The notes: generated by a model from the sequence alone, not told the origin. Numbered from the stretch's first letter, positions 35,426 through 45,077 are shown. The stretch: 64,000 nt of DNA from Acidobacteriota bacterium (GCA_013289835.1 JABCZG010000013.1:1-64000); one strand, 5' to 3'. A program made the numbers and translations.

Positions 35426-36772
35426 TCAAACTGGCTGTTCGAGCGCCTGCTTCAGCGCCTTCGCGAATCGCTCAATCTCCGCGCGCGACGTGGTCTCCGT
35501 GACGCAAACCAGCGCGCGCTTCGTCAGTTCGGGATACGCCGTGCCCAGCGCGTACGGCCCGACGATTTTCTCGCGCAAGAGATGGTTGTTGACCAACTTT
35601 ACCGAGCGCGGCAGCTCCACCACAAATTCATTGAAAAACGGCCCGTCGAACATCCGCTTCACTCCAGGAATTTTCAATAATTCTGCCAGCGCAAACTGCG
35701 CCTTCGACAAATTCTGCTCCGCCATCTCTCGCAAGCCTTCCTTGCCTAAGAGCGTCAAATGCACAGTAGCGGCCAGCGCGCAGAGCGCCTGGTTGGTGCA
35801 AATATTCGAAGTGGCTTTCTCGCGCCGGATATGCTGCTCGCGCGTCGCCAGCGTGAGCACGAACCCGCGCTTGCCTTCTGAATCCGTCGTTTGTCCTGTC
35901 AGCCGCCCCGGCATCTGCCGCACGAATTTATCGCGCGAAGCAATCACACCCGCAAACGGTCCGCCGTAACTCGGCGGCAAGCCGAAGCTTTGTCCTTCCA
36001 TCGCGACAATGTCCGCCTCAGCGGGCGGCCGGACCAGCCCGAGCGAAACGCCTTCCGCCACGGCGACAACGTACATTGCGCCCGCAGCATGTGTGGCCCC
36101 CGCCAGCGCAGCATGCGACTCGATCACGCCAAAAAAATTCGGCGATTGCACCACCACTGCCGCGACGTCATCCTTCATCGCGACCTGCAAAGCTTTTGCA
36201 TCCACCGTGCCGCTCGCCGTAAACGCAATCTCTTCCACGTGCAATCCGGAATTCTTCGCGTAGGTCTTTAATACCTCGCGGTATTCCGGATGCACCGACC
36301 GCGCCACCAGCACGCGCTGGCGCCCCGTGAGCCGCTCCGCCATCAGCACCGCTTCCGTCGTGGCCGTCGAGCCGTCGTACATCGAGGCGTTCGCGACTTC
36401 CTGCCCGGTGAGCTGGCACATCAGCGTCTGAAACTCAAAGATGGCCTGAAGCGTGCCCTGCGTGATTTCCGCCTGATACGGCGTATACGACGTGAGGAAT
36501 TCGCCGCGCTGGATGATCGCGTCCGTAACCACCGAGCGCAGGTGGTTGTAAACACCCGCTCCCAGGAAACTCGTGTAGCCGTTCGAATTCTCTGCCGCGC
36601 GCTCTTTGAAATACTGAATGACTTCGGTTTCGGAAAATGGGCCGGGAATGTTCAGGGCTTCGCGCAGGCGATAGCGTTCCGGAATGCTGGAAAACAATTC
36701 GTCAATGGATTTTGCGCCGATGGCGGCGAGCATTTCCTGCCGTTCCGCAGGGCTCTTCGGGAGATAGCGCAT
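35426..36772 (-). CDS. gcvPA: Glycine dehydrogenase (decarboxylating) subunit 1
   Basis: The other half of the split P-protein; pairs with gcvPB to form the PLP enzyme. It begins [20 protein letters not shown] and shows [34 protein letters not shown] and [20 protein letters not shown], as in known subunit 1 proteins. It lacks the PLP lysine, as expected. 448 residues. Its ATG overlaps the gcvH stop by one base (TAATG), showing translational coupling. Confidence 0.96.
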   Translation of the reverse strand: MRYLPKSPAERQEMLAAIGAKSIDELFSSIPERYRLREALNIPGPFSETEVIQYFKERAAENSNGYTSFLGAGVYNHLRSVVTDAIIQRGEFLTSYTPYQAEITQGTLQAIFEFQTLMCQLTGQEVANASMYDGSTATTEAVLMAERLTGRQRVLVARSVHPEYREVLKTYAKNSGLHVEEIAFTASGTVDAKALQVAMKDDVAAVVVQSPNFFGVIESHAALAGATHAAGAMYVVAVAEGVSLGLVRPPAEADIVAMEGQSFGLPPSYGGPFAGVIASRDKFVRQMPGRLTGQTTDSEGKRGFVLTLATREQHIRREKATSNICTNQALCALAATVHLTLLGKEGLREMAEQNLSKAQFALAELLKIPGVKRMFDGPFFNEFVVELPRSVKLVNNHLLREKIVGPYALGTAYPELTKRALVCVTETTSRAEIERFAKALKQALEQPV

Positions 36773-37173
36773 TAGGCCGAGGTTTCCTTGGACTTTTCCG
36801 CGACGTAGGCTTCGTAGGCCGCCGCGTCCATCAATTTGGCGAGATCGGCAGGATTCGCAAGCCGCACTTTAATCAGCCACGCGGCTCCGTGCGGATCGGT
36901 ATTGATTTTCTCCGGTGTATCGTGAAGAGCTGGGTTGGCCTCGAGCACTTCGCCTGCGGCCGGCGCATAAATTTCGCTCACAGCCTTCACCGATTCGACG
37001 GTTCCAAACGATTTTCCTGCCTCAATCTTTGCTCCATGCTTCGGCAGTTCCACAAAGACCACGTCGCCCAACTCATGCTGCGCGTAGTCGGTAATCCCAA
37101 TCGTCGCGAGATCGCCCTTCGCATCAACCCACTCATGCTCCTTCGTGTAGCGGAATTGCTTCGGATACGCCAT
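36772..37173 (-). CDS. gcvH: Glycine cleavage system H protein
   Basis: A lipoyl carrier of 133 residues that shuttles the aminomethyl group among P, T and L proteins. The lipoylated Lys63 lies in [20 protein letters not shown]. It begins [15 protein letters not shown] and carries [19 protein letters not shown], both typical. ATG at 37173 fits the family length; the frame runs open to 37428 within gcvT DNA and has no homologous start there. It lies 32 bp after gcvT. Confidence 0.96.
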   Translation of the reverse strand: MAYPKQFRYTKEHEWVDAKGDLATIGITDYAQHELGDVVFVELPKHGAKIEAGKSFGTVESVKAVSEIYAPAAGEVLEANPALHDTPEKINTDPHGAAWLIKVRLANPADLAKLMDAAAYEAYVAEKSKETSA

Positions 37174-37205
37174 CGGACTGCTCCTTCGAATCGTCTTGTT
37201 CGAAA

Positions 37206-38384
37206 TCAGGCTACGCTTGGTACCGCTGCTTTTTTCGGCCGTTTGTAAAACGGCGTGGGAACCACTTGCGCTTTGCACTTCTGACCGCGAATTTCCACGT
37301 TCACAATCGTGCCGATCGCCGAATACGCGGGCGGCACATATGCAAGCGCAATATTTTTCCCCAGCGTCGGTGAAGGAGAGCCGCTGGTCACCACGCCAAT
37401 CGCTTCGCCTGCTTCGTTGCAGCAGCAATACTCATCGCGCGCAATTCCGCGGTCAATCATTTCCAATCCCACGAGGGTCCGCGTCAATCCGGCCGCCTTC
37501 GCGCGCTCGAGTGCCGCGCGTCCCACGAAATCGCCCTTCTCCATCTTGCAATAGCGATCCAGCCCTGCTTCCCACACATTAATCTTGTCGCTGATCTCGT
37601 GCCCGTACAGCGCCATCTTCGATTCCAACCGCAGCGTATTTCGCGCTCCCAGGCCACACGGAATGATTCCGAATTCGCGCCCCGCTTCCATCACTTGGTT
37701 CCACACCTTTTCGCTCGTCGCCACATCCGAGGGCACATAAATCTCAAATCCATCTTCGCCCGTGTAGCCCGTACGCGCGATGAGCGTATTTTTCAGTCCG
37801 CAAACTGTTCCGTGCGTGAACCAATAATTCTTGATCCCATTCAAATCCACGTCGGTGAGCTTTCGCATAACGTCCACGGCGCGCGGTCCCTGAATCGCCA
37901 GCTGTGTATACGCGTCGCTCAGCTCTTCCACGACGCAGTCGAAGCCCTTTGTATTCGCGCGCACCCAGTCAATGTCCTTTTCGCGCGTGCCCGCATTGAT
38001 CACCAGCAGATAATCATCTTCGCCCAGCCGGTGCACGATCACGTCATCCACAAACGTGCCTTCCGGATACAACATCGCCGAGTAATGCGCCTGCCCGATG
38101 GCCAGCTTCGACGCATCGTTCATACTGATGTGCTGCACCGCCGCCAGCGCGCCTCCGGGCTTGCTGCTGCTGCGAATGCGAATGTCTCCCATGTGGCTGA
38201 CATCAAAAACGCCAACGCTGCCGCGCACCGCCTTGTGTTCCGCAATCAATCCGCCGCTCGACGGATATTCGACCGGCATATCCCAGCCGCCAAAATTCAC
38301 CATTTTGGCGCCCAGCCGCCGGTGCAACGCGTTCAGTGGCGTCTTGCGAAGCGCGCTAATGGGAGGAGTTGAGACGGATTCCAT
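37206..38384 (-). CDS. gcvT: Glycine cleavage system T protein (aminomethyltransferase)
   Basis: Transfers the methylene unit from aminomethyl-H protein to tetrahydrofolate and releases ammonia. Marks are LGAKMVNFGGWDMPVEYPS, GVFDVSHMGDIRI, TGYTGEDGFEIYVPSD (folate-binding region), LGARNTLRLESKMALYGHE and SPTLGKNIALAYVP. 392 residues. It is the first gene of the operon. No glycine riboswitch was seen upstream. The L protein (dihydrolipoyl dehydrogenase) is not in the window. Confidence 0.96.
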   Translation of the reverse strand: MESVSTPPISALRKTPLNALHRRLGAKMVNFGGWDMPVEYPSSGGLIAEHKAVRGSVGVFDVSHMGDIRIRSSSKPGGALAAVQHISMNDASKLAIGQAHYSAMLYPEGTFVDDVIVHRLGEDDYLLVINAGTREKDIDWVRANTKGFDCVVEELSDAYTQLAIQGPRAVDVMRKLTDVDLNGIKNYWFTHGTVCGLKNTLIARTGYTGEDGFEIYVPSDVATSEKVWNQVMEAGREFGIIPCGLGARNTLRLESKMALYGHEISDKINVWEAGLDRYCKMEKGDFVGRAALERAKAAGLTRTLVGLEMIDRGIARDEYCCCNEAGEAIGVVTSGSPSPTLGKNIALAYVPPAYSAIGTIVNVEIRGQKCKAQVVPTPFYKRPKKAAVPSVA

Positions 38385-38735
38385 TCTCTGTGCTCAGAAG
38401 AAATTCATACTAACATGCGCTCACACACCGGTCAAAGAAGCTCGTTCAAAGGTAGCGGTTCAGTCCTCGATTGCCGCGTTCAACAGACGTTCGGCAGCGG
38501 AATTCCAGCGTATGCCTGCTGACCGATCGAAAGCCTCTTGTGCATGTATGTGAAATAAAGTGGTCGCGCATCTATGGAACATTAAAAAGTTCTAACGATT
38601 GTTAAAGAAATCTTCATGTTCTTTTCCGGACAGCTTTGGTGCGCAGTTTTATGTGACGCTGATGATCCCCTTCGTGGATTTATAATGCCTGCCCGACCCT
38701 TCACAGGCGCAGTGCCAAACCGGAAATGAGGCTCT
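38385..38735. other. Intergenic region between divergent gcvT and the malectin gene
   Basis: About 350 bp holding promoters for both directions. A perfect TATAAT at 38681-38686 is a candidate -10 box for the malectin gene, but no good -35 sits at 17 bp. AT-rich stretches near 38575-38640 are otherwise unexplained. No riboswitch-like core was recognised. Confidence 0.5.
38681..38686 (+). promoter_or_regulatory. Candidate -10 box (TATAAT)
   Basis: A perfect TATAAT lies 50 bp before the malectin-protein start. The -35 partner is weak (TGATGA, spacer 15), so this is only a suggestion. Confidence 0.4.
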
Positions 38736-39671
38736 ATGAAGACTCTGATACTTCTCATCTGTTTGATTTTTGTGAGCGTGACGCACGCGCAGGCTCCTGT
38801 CGCCGTTCGAATTGTGAGCGGAACGACGAAGGCCTATACCGATTCGCACGGCAGCGTATGGGCAGCCGACGTAGATTTCAATGCTGGCGCGGTCGCTGAC
38901 GTCACATCCAGCATTAAAAGCACGACTGACCCGGTGCTCTACCAGGGCGAACGCTACACCCAGAACGACACGCCCGCCCTCACGTACAAGATTCCTGCGG
39001 TCGCGGGTAACTATTCTCTGAATCTTTATTTTGCGGAGACCTACTTCACTTCCAAGGGGCAGCGCGAGTTCAACGTTAAGGTCAACGGCGCCACCGTGCT
39101 CACCAACTTTGACATTGTAGCGGCGGCGGGCGCTCCCCTCACGGCGAACATCCAAACGTTTCCTGTCACATCGACAGGAACAGTCACCATCGAATTTGAC
39201 CACGGCGCGGCGAACAACCCGAAGATCGACGCGATTGAACTGGTTCCGATCGTGCCGTCCCTGCCGAATGTTCAGCTGTTGATCAACAGCCTATCCCCAA
39301 ATGCGAGCAGCGTTCTTTTCGATGATCAAAGCATCGTCTATGTCGGCCCGATCAATGTCCAACAATGGGGCGCGGCGGGAAACGTGATCGCCGGTGCCGT
39401 TTCGGTCGACACGAGCGGACACTTGTCCGGCTCGTTGGCCGTAAATCCGAACGCCAATTATCTGGACGCGAACGGCAATATGACGTTCCTCTTCAGCATG
39501 CCGAGTATTCCCGGCACGATCAGTCAGACACTATCGGCGGCGGAGTTTCAGCAAGGCGCTCTAGGAATCACGTTGAACATCGTTGTCTATAAGGCACCTT
39601 TGTTCGCGCCTAAACTTGGCGCACCTCCTCAATTGATACTGAAATCGTTCGGCGTCGGCCTCACGCCATGA
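38736..39671 (+). CDS. Secreted malectin-domain protein
   Basis: A 311-residue exported protein with signal peptide MKTLILLICLIFVSVTHAQA. The malectin domain (about 25-170) is clear: ADVDFNAGAVADVTSSI, LYQGERYTQNDTPALTYKIP, YSLNLYFAETYFTSKGQREF and the closing FDHGAANNPKIDAIELVP. Malectin domains bind carbohydrate, often di- or oligo-glucose. The C-terminal half (LPNVQLLINSLSPNASSVLF on) is an unrecognised beta-rich domain, possibly for surface adhesion. ATG start with weak upstream GAGG. Confidence 0.85.
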   Translation: MKTLILLICLIFVSVTHAQAPVAVRIVSGTTKAYTDSHGSVWAADVDFNAGAVADVTSSIKSTTDPVLYQGERYTQNDTPALTYKIPAVAGNYSLNLYFAETYFTSKGQREFNVKVNGATVLTNFDIVAAAGAPLTANIQTFPVTSTGTVTIEFDHGAANNPKIDAIELVPIVPSLPNVQLLINSLSPNASSVLFDDQSIVYVGPINVQQWGAAGNVIAGAVSVDTSGHLSGSLAVNPNANYLDANGNMTFLFSMPSIPGTISQTLSAAEFQQGALGITLNIVVYKAPLFAPKLGAPPQLILKSFGVGLTP

Positions 39672-39868
39672 ACATGCCGCGAGCAACGCCATCGTATTTA
39701 GCGATTTATTTCTGACTCCCCGATTAGCCCCGATAGTCGGAAACGTACTGGTCTCTAACAAGCGGGAATCGGAAGCGCGTCGAATGGAGGTAAACGACAC
39801 GGCGTACGCTCCCGACCTTCATCTTGCCGCACCGTGAGCGCTCAGGTACAGTTTTCTGGGAGGCCCCT

Positions 39869-40048
39869 ATGCCAGGTCCCACCGTCTGTGCCCAGTGTGA
39901 TTTGCCGGAAGAACGCTGCACGTGTGAACGCTACTGCACCATTTGCAAAGGGCAGCATAACGTGCGCCTTTGCATGGACGGTCTTTACTATTGCCCCGAT
40001 TGCCGGGAAGCCTGCGAAGTCTCTGTCGCCAGCAGCCGTGGCCACTGA
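39869..40048 (+). CDS. Small Cys-rich putative zinc protein
   Basis: A 59-residue protein with ten cysteines arranged as CAQC, C-T-C, CTIC, C and CPDC-x3-C. Pairs spaced CxxC suggest one or two zinc ribbons, possibly of an anti-sigma or adaptor type (inference). ATG at 39869 has GGGAGG 5 nt before it. Its last 11 bases overlap the GTG start of the next gene, which encodes a degenerate RsbW-like protein, so they are probably co-translated. Confidence 0.72.
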   Translation: MPGPTVCAQCDLPEERCTCERYCTICKGQHNVRLCMDGLYYCPDCREACEVSVASSRGH

Positions 40049-40466
40049 ACCCAGAAGCTTTGACGTGCAACTCGACGCGGATGTTCGGCTGGCCGCCGCG
40101 GTAGGCGGAGCCGCCCGCTACCTAGCCGATTCCGCCGGAATGGAAACTGACGCGATCTCGCACCTGCAGTCTTCGGTCGTGGCCGCCTGCCGGGAAGCAT
40201 TCGAAGACTTGACGGAAAATGCTCCCCATTTGCACGTCACCCTGACGCGCTACGCCGATCGCATTGAAGTTGCGCTGTGCCATCGCGGCGATGCTCTGCC
40301 CGCCGTGGGCCTTGATAGGATTGCCGGATTTGCTGGACGGGTCGCCGGCGGCGGTGCCACGCCAGGCATTTTTGAGGGCGTTGATCGCGTCCAGTACGAA
40401 ACGCACGGCGGAGAAGCCGTCACTCGCTTGACGAAATACATCGGCGAAGTCACTCCTCGCATTTAA
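40038..40466 (+). CDS. Degenerate RsbW/GHKL-fold protein (putative anti-sigma partner)
   Basis: A protein of about 142 residues starting at GTG 40038. The segment FDVQLDADVRLAAAVGGAAR to RYADRIEVALCHRGD resembles the histidine-kinase-like ATPase fold of RsbW-type anti-sigma factors, and GEAVTRLTKYIGE fits the last strand and helix. The usual N-box asparagine and the DxGxG box are missing, so ATP binding and kinase activity are doubtful. The start is set by overlap with the Cys-rich gene and by the lack of an ATG. Fold assignment is inference from pattern. Confidence 0.55.
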   Translation: MATEPRSFDVQLDADVRLAAAVGGAARYLADSAGMETDAISHLQSSVVAACREAFEDLTENAPHLHVTLTRYADRIEVALCHRGDALPAVGLDRIAGFAGRVAGGGATPGIFEGVDRVQYETHGGEAVTRLTKYIGEVTPRI

Positions 40467-40483
40467 CTGCCAGCAAAAAGGAA

Positions 40484-40514
40484 AAGAGCCAAACCGTCTG
40501 CAGATTTGGCTCTT
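40484..40514. terminator. Bidirectional terminator between convergent genes
   Basis: AAGAGCCAAA (40484-40493) pairs with TTTGGCTCTT (40505-40514). Purine- and T-rich flanks occur on both sides. It serves the RsbW-like gene and the convergent gene at 40546. Confidence 0.85.
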
Positions 40515-40545
40515 CGTTTAGTATGGCAATGAATTTCGCGCCGCA

Positions 40546-41616
40546 CTACATCTTCAGCGCAAACGTATTCTTGCGAATCAGCGCCGTAATCTGATCATCG
40601 CTCAAAGACATGCTCAGCATTACGCGATCCCCCGTCGGCGTAACCCGCGCTGCATCGAGCAATTGAGCCAAGTCGGGATTATCCTTCTGCGCCTGATATT
40701 TCTTGTAGAGAAAACCCGCCTGCAGCAATTGCCCAAGCGTGTTCGCATCTTCCGTCGATCCGCACACCGCCTGGAACTTTCCATCCAAGCCGCTGCTGGC
40801 ATCCACGTTGATGATCATATTCTGCATCCGCGCGACGAGCTTCGCCGCTTCCGGGAACTGCTCCACTTCCGGGGCGAGTTGCTGCATGGCCAGCCGCGTA
40901 TAAGCAGGATTCAGCACTGCCCAGACTGTGCCGCTTCCATTCGCCTCATTGATCAGGGGGAAGAATTTGTCGTTGCTCATCAATCCTTCTTCAGTTCCAA
41001 ACCGCACCTCAATCATTTTTTCGAGCAACGACCGATGGCCAAATGCCGCGGTGTTCGAATCAATGAACAAGAAGAAGAGATCGTTCGGCCCCGAGCCAGT
41101 CCCGAACGCATACATGGTGTAGCCGCGCGCCTTGAAGGTCGGCAGCTTTTGCTGCTTGAAGTACCCTTCCGTCGAGCCGGGGTTGAAATTTCCCAGCGCA
41201 ACGCCAACAACCTGCTCCCCCGTGGGCACAGACGAAGAGGCCGCCGCAGCAGCAGCATCATCCGTCTTCGCGCTCATTCCGTCCGCAACCAGCGCCCACG
41301 CGAGCTCATCCACCTGCGAATTCGGATCCACTCCCGCGGTGGCCAGGAATTTTTCGAACTGCCGGAAGCGTTCCGGCAACAATTGTTCCTGCAGCTGCGG
41401 AAACCACTTCAGCGTCCGCGCTTTTTTCAAATCCGCGTAAGCAAACTCGCCGATGTCCTTTGGGAATAGCGCGATCACGTCCGGGCCCAGCCGCCCGGCG
41501 CGCGCCGGTTTCGGTGTCGCAAGCGCCATTGCCACCAGGATGCCAACGGCCACGAGTCTGTGGAGAGCTACTCTCGGTCGTGCCGCGCCCAAACCTGAAT
41601 TCGTGCTCAATCTCAT
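40546..41616 (-). CDS. Secreted protein of unknown function
   Basis: A 356-residue exported protein with signal region VALHRLVAVGILVAMALATP. It contains GPDVIALFPKDIGEFAYADL, then repeated alpha/beta segments (EQVVGVALGNFNPGSTEGYF; GPNDLFFLFIDSNTAAFGHR). The layout recalls DUF3352-like acidobacterial secreted proteins (recollection), of unknown role. ATG at 41616 has AAAAGGAG 6 nt upstream; the in-frame TTG three bases earlier is less likely. It lies 39 bp after ftcD on the same strand and may be read with the histidine-degradation genes. Confidence 0.7.
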   Translation of the reverse strand: MRLSTNSGLGAARPRVALHRLVAVGILVAMALATPKPARAGRLGPDVIALFPKDIGEFAYADLKKARTLKWFPQLQEQLLPERFRQFEKFLATAGVDPNSQVDELAWALVADGMSAKTDDAAAAAASSSVPTGEQVVGVALGNFNPGSTEGYFKQQKLPTFKARGYTMYAFGTGSGPNDLFFLFIDSNTAAFGHRSLLEKMIEVRFGTEEGLMSNDKFFPLINEANGSGTVWAVLNPAYTRLAMQQLAPEVEQFPEAAKLVARMQNMIINVDASSGLDGKFQAVCGSTEDANTLGQLLQAGFLYKKYQAQKDNPDLAQLLDAARVTPTGDRVMLSMSLSDDQITALIRKNTFALKM

Positions 41617-41655
41617 CAAATGCTCCTTTTCGGAAAGGCCGTGGGAACTTCTATT

Positions 41656-43194
41656 CTACGCGCTTGTTGCGCGCGGCGCATCGCCCAGGCGTTCCCGTAG
41701 TGCCGCCATCTTCGTTCGAAGGGACGCGACGTACGCCGCATCCGCAATCCCATCCAAATTGATTTCCACGTTCGCCAATGCTCCTCGAGCGCCCGCGCCG
41801 GCCATGAACCGCGCCACTTGCAAGTCTGATCGCATGGATGCCGCCGCGATCGCTTCCAGTTGTCCGAGGCGTTCGAAAACGGCAACGCTCTTCTCCGCCA
41901 CTTGCAGCGGCACCTCGGCCGCACCCTTCGTAGCTGTCTGTATGGCTTCCTCGCGCTGCTGTGTTTCTTGCGCGTCTCCTTGCGGCAATTTGAACGCCGT
42001 CATCACCGCGTCAAACGCAGCCGCATCGCGGTCGATCGCTTGCGTCAATTCATCCGCCGTGCGCCGCAACTCGTCGAGCGCAGCGGAAAGCTCATCGACA
42101 AAACTCGCCTGCGACTTCTTCTTCCGCGAAAGCCCCGCAACCATCTGCCCAAGCGAAGCCGCCAGCGCTCCCGCGAACGCGGCAACACTCCCACCGCCCG
42201 GCGTCGCCGTAGGAGCTGCAACCGCATCCAGAAACGGCCGCGCGAGTCCCGCAAGCTTTCCGTCCTTTGCGGTCTCCAGCGGCGCCCCAGTCAGCGCAGA
42301 TTCCAGCTTATTTTCAAACACTTGCGCGGGCGAGAAGTTCTCCAGCTGCAGGAAAAAGTCCGCCGCCATCTCAATGGCTTTTTTCGGAATCAGCCCGACA
42401 ATTTCGCTTCCCACGGGCATTGCGCCGTAGCGCTCCGCCTCTCGCTTCACCATTTCATACACACGGTGCATTGGCGTCTGTTCAAAATCGGTCAGGTTGA
42501 TGGAAACCTGCGCCAGGTCACGCGCCTTCAACTCCACTCCCATGGACTTCACATACCGCAATCCGCCCGACGAGTATCGGATGGCCTTGGCGATTTTGTT
42601 CGCGACACTGATATCGGCGGTATTGAGGTTGACGTTGTACGCGATCAGGAATTTCCGTGCCCCCACCACGGTCACGCCCGCCGTCGGATGCACCTTCGGT
42701 TCGCCGACGTCCGGCTGACGGTCGAGATTCGTCCTCATCTCTTCGCGCAGCCCTTCGAATTGACCTCGCCGGATATTTTCCAGGTTTGTGCGTTCCGGCC
42801 TCGTCGCTGCCGCTTCGTAGAAGAACACCGGAATCCGGTAGCGCTTCCAAATCTCATGCCCCACACGCCGCGCCAGCGCCACGCAATCTTCAATCGTCAC
42901 GCCCTCGATGGGAATGAACGGCACCACATCCGTCGCGCCCACCCGCGGATGCGCGCCGCTGTGCTTCGTAAGGTCGATCAGTTCCATCGCCTTGCCCGCG
43001 CCCAGCAGAGCGGCCTCGGCCACGGCATTGGGCTCGCCCGCAAGCGTCACCACGCACCGGTTATGATCCGCGTCCATCTCCCGGTCCAGCACGTACACTC
43101 CCGGCACGCTGCTCATGGCACCGATGATGGCATCTACTTTTATGGGATCGCGCCCTTCGGAAAAATTTGGCACGCATTCAATCAGGCGTTTCAT
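41656..43194 (-). CDS. ftcD: Glutamate formimidoyltransferase / formimidotetrahydrofolate cyclodeaminase fusion
   Basis: A bifunctional folate enzyme. The first domain (about 1-300) moves the formimino group of N-formimino-L-Glu from histidine breakdown onto THF: RLIECVPNFSEGRDPIKVDA, DLTKHSGAHPRVGATDVVPF with the catalytic His, and EVIRHF-free typical linker. The second (about 310-512) releases ammonia to give methenyl-THF: FLDAVAAPTATPGGGSVAAF is the cyclodeaminase mark. At 512 residues it is a full bacterial FTCD. It overlaps the upstream small membrane gene by 4 nt. Confidence 0.95.
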   Translation of the reverse strand: MKRLIECVPNFSEGRDPIKVDAIIGAMSSVPGVYVLDREMDADHNRCVVTLAGEPNAVAEAALLGAGKAMELIDLTKHSGAHPRVGATDVVPFIPIEGVTIEDCVALARRVGHEIWKRYRIPVFFYEAAATRPERTNLENIRRGQFEGLREEMRTNLDRQPDVGEPKVHPTAGVTVVGARKFLIAYNVNLNTADISVANKIAKAIRYSSGGLRYVKSMGVELKARDLAQVSINLTDFEQTPMHRVYEMVKREAERYGAMPVGSEIVGLIPKKAIEMAADFFLQLENFSPAQVFENKLESALTGAPLETAKDGKLAGLARPFLDAVAAPTATPGGGSVAAFAGALAASLGQMVAGLSRKKKSQASFVDELSAALDELRRTADELTQAIDRDAAAFDAVMTAFKLPQGDAQETQQREEAIQTATKGAAEVPLQVAEKSVAVFERLGQLEAIAAASMRSDLQVARFMAGAGARGALANVEINLDGIADAAYVASLRTKMAALRERLGDAPRATSA

Positions 43195-43712
43195 TGTTTT
43201 GGTTTTTTATCCTGTCGTCCGGGCCAATTCGCCGGCAGCCTCGGCTTGCGATCGGGCAGTGTAGGTCTTTGATAGACAAATACTGGCTTATTCCCAGGCG
43301 GCGCAGGCTTCCCGCCACCCTGCGCTGGCCCCTTATCCGCTTTCAGCGGCCATTGCGGACCGATCATCGGCTTCAAGTTCGGGGAGAGAGGCACTTTCGT
43401 CGCCGCCAATGCCGCCTTGGCCTGCTGTGCCTGCTGCTTTGCGGCTGCAGGACTCGATTTCTCATTGAAATAGCGTCGCAATTGCTCTGCGAACCATGTG
43501 AAGACCGCGAACCACAGCCCCGCGACGACCGCGTTGTACCCTTCCATCCCCCCCGCGATTCCCAGCACCGCCACAACCACGAAAATGATCACCAGAAACG
43601 CGTAAAAATACTCTTCGAAGAGGCTCTTCCTCTTTGGCCTCCCTATTTTCGGCAGGCGCAACTTCTTTGTTGTTCCCGGCGAATACCGGGATTTAGGCTT
43701 ATTTGTTGCCAT
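43191..43712 (-). CDS. Small membrane protein of unknown function in the hut operon
   Basis: A 173-residue protein with a basic N-terminus (KKLRLPKIGRPKRKS), two adjacent TM helices (AFLVIIFVVVAVLGIAGGM and YNAVVAGLWFAVFTWFAEQL, about 38-78), and a basic Pro/Gln/Lys-rich tail (PGNKPVFVYQRPTLPDRKPR). I do not recognise it. It overlaps hutI by 14 nt and ftcD by 4 nt, so it is translated within the histidine operon. A transporter role is unlikely for two helices; it may help anchor or regulate. Confidence 0.75.
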   Translation of the reverse strand: MATNKPKSRYSPGTTKKLRLPKIGRPKRKSLFEEYFYAFLVIIFVVVAVLGIAGGMEGYNAVVAGLWFAVFTWFAEQLRRYFNEKSSPAAAKQQAQQAKAALAATKVPLSPNLKPMIGPQWPLKADKGPAQGGGKPAPPGNKPVFVYQRPTLPDRKPRLPANWPGRQDKKPKQ

Positions 43713-44964
43713 GGATCACGCGACCACGCTTCACGGTCATCCAGCAATGGCTTACACCAAAATAATAAGGAATTTCCCGGTAGTCGGCCACTTCGAATAC
43801 CCCGATATCAGCTAGTTTGCCAACTTCCAGCGACCCGATTTGTGCTTCTCGCCGCAGCGCATAAGCTGCATTTATAGTGGCCGCAACGATGGCTTCGGCC
43901 GCCGTCATCCGGAGCTGTGTGCACGCCAGCGACAAGATCATCGGCATGCTCAAGGTTGGACTCGTTCCCGGATTGTAGTCCGTCGCCAGCGCCACTATCG
44001 CACCGGCCTCAATCAACTCTCGCGCCGGCGCATATTTCTTCAGTCCGAGATGAAAATCGCATCCCGGCAGCAAGGTTGCCACCGTCTCCGATTTTCCAAG
44101 CGCGCGAATATCGCTCTTGTTCACCTGTTCGAGGTGATCGCAACTCGCTGCACCCATCTCCACCGCGAGTTGCGCCGCCCCGGTCCTCGTTAGCTGTTCC
44201 GCATGGAGCCGCGGCGCCAGCCCATATTGCTTTCCAGCCTCCAGAATGCGTTTCGATTGCCCCCGCGTGAACGCCCCGCGATCGCAAAATACGTCGCAAA
44301 ATTCCGCGAGCTTTTTCTCCGCCACCTCGGGCATCATTTTGTCGATCAGCAGCGCGATGTATTTCTCCGCGCCGTCTGCTTTCTTGCGAAATTCCGCGGG
44401 AACCACATGCGCGCCCAAAAACGTGGACACGACCTCCAACGGCTGTTCCGCCGCCAATTCTTTATGTAACCCCAGAATCTTCATCTCGCTCGCAATACTC
44501 AGCCCGTACCCGCTCTTGGCCTCCACCGTCGTCGTGCCATACGCAGCGAAAAGCTTTAGCGCCGCCATCGCCCGCTTTTTCAAAACCTCGGCCGTCGCCG
44601 CCCTCAGCTTCTTCACCGAGTTCAGAATCCCGCCGCCCTTGCGCGCAATCTCCTCATAGCTCGCGCCTTCAATTTTCAGTTCGTACTCTTCCGCGCGGCT
44701 CGCCGCGTGAATCAGGTGCGTATGTGAATCCACGAATCCCGGCAGCGCCACGCGCCCCCCTAAATCCAGTTTCTCCGCCGCTCGCGCCTCTGGCAACGCC
44801 TCGACTTGCGTTTGCGCTCCCACCGCCACAATCACGCCATCGCGCACCAGTACCGCGCCATCTTTGATCAGCCCCAGGTTGGAAAGGGAATTGCCCCGCC
44901 GCGGACCGCGCCCGCGCAACGTCAGCAACTGCGATGCTCCGGTGATAAGAAGGGGACTCGGCAA
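43699..44964 (-). CDS. hutI: Imidazolonepropionase
   Basis: Hydrolyses 4-imidazolone-5-propanoate to N-formimino-L-glutamate, third step of histidine breakdown. An amidohydrolase barrel: ALPGFVDSHTHLIHAASRAE gives the HxH metal site, and EYELKIEGASYEEIARKGGG is specific for the family. Later metal sites are PRLHAEQLTRTGAAQLAVEM and ALATDYNPGTSP. 421 residues. The start is TTG at 44964 without a clear ribosome site. Confidence 0.95.
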   Translation of the reverse strand: MPSPLLITGASQLLTLRGRGPRRGNSLSNLGLIKDGAVLVRDGVIVAVGAQTQVEALPEARAAEKLDLGGRVALPGFVDSHTHLIHAASRAEEYELKIEGASYEEIARKGGGILNSVKKLRAATAEVLKKRAMAALKLFAAYGTTTVEAKSGYGLSIASEMKILGLHKELAAEQPLEVVSTFLGAHVVPAEFRKKADGAEKYIALLIDKMMPEVAEKKLAEFCDVFCDRGAFTRGQSKRILEAGKQYGLAPRLHAEQLTRTGAAQLAVEMGAASCDHLEQVNKSDIRALGKSETVATLLPGCDFHLGLKKYAPARELIEAGAIVALATDYNPGTSPTLSMPMILSLACTQLRMTAAEAIVAATINAAYALRREAQIGSLEVGKLADIGVFEVADYREIPYYFGVSHCWMTVKRGRVIHGNK

Positions 44965-45077
44965 GGTTACTTCATTATGCCGAAAAGCACGCCACTAGCA
45001 CAGTCGCAGCTTTTCTTCAGAAAACTAAACTGATTCGTGGATTCGGTGCAATCGCCACCGCTCCAAAGATCGTTCGA

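Noticed and set aside
38385-38735. Possible glycine riboswitch upstream of gcvT
   Set aside because: No paired aptamer core could be recognised on the minus strand. A covariance search would decide.
41860-43272. Plus-strand open frame of 470 codons
   Set aside because: Antisense to ftcD; Arg/His-rich shadow composition.
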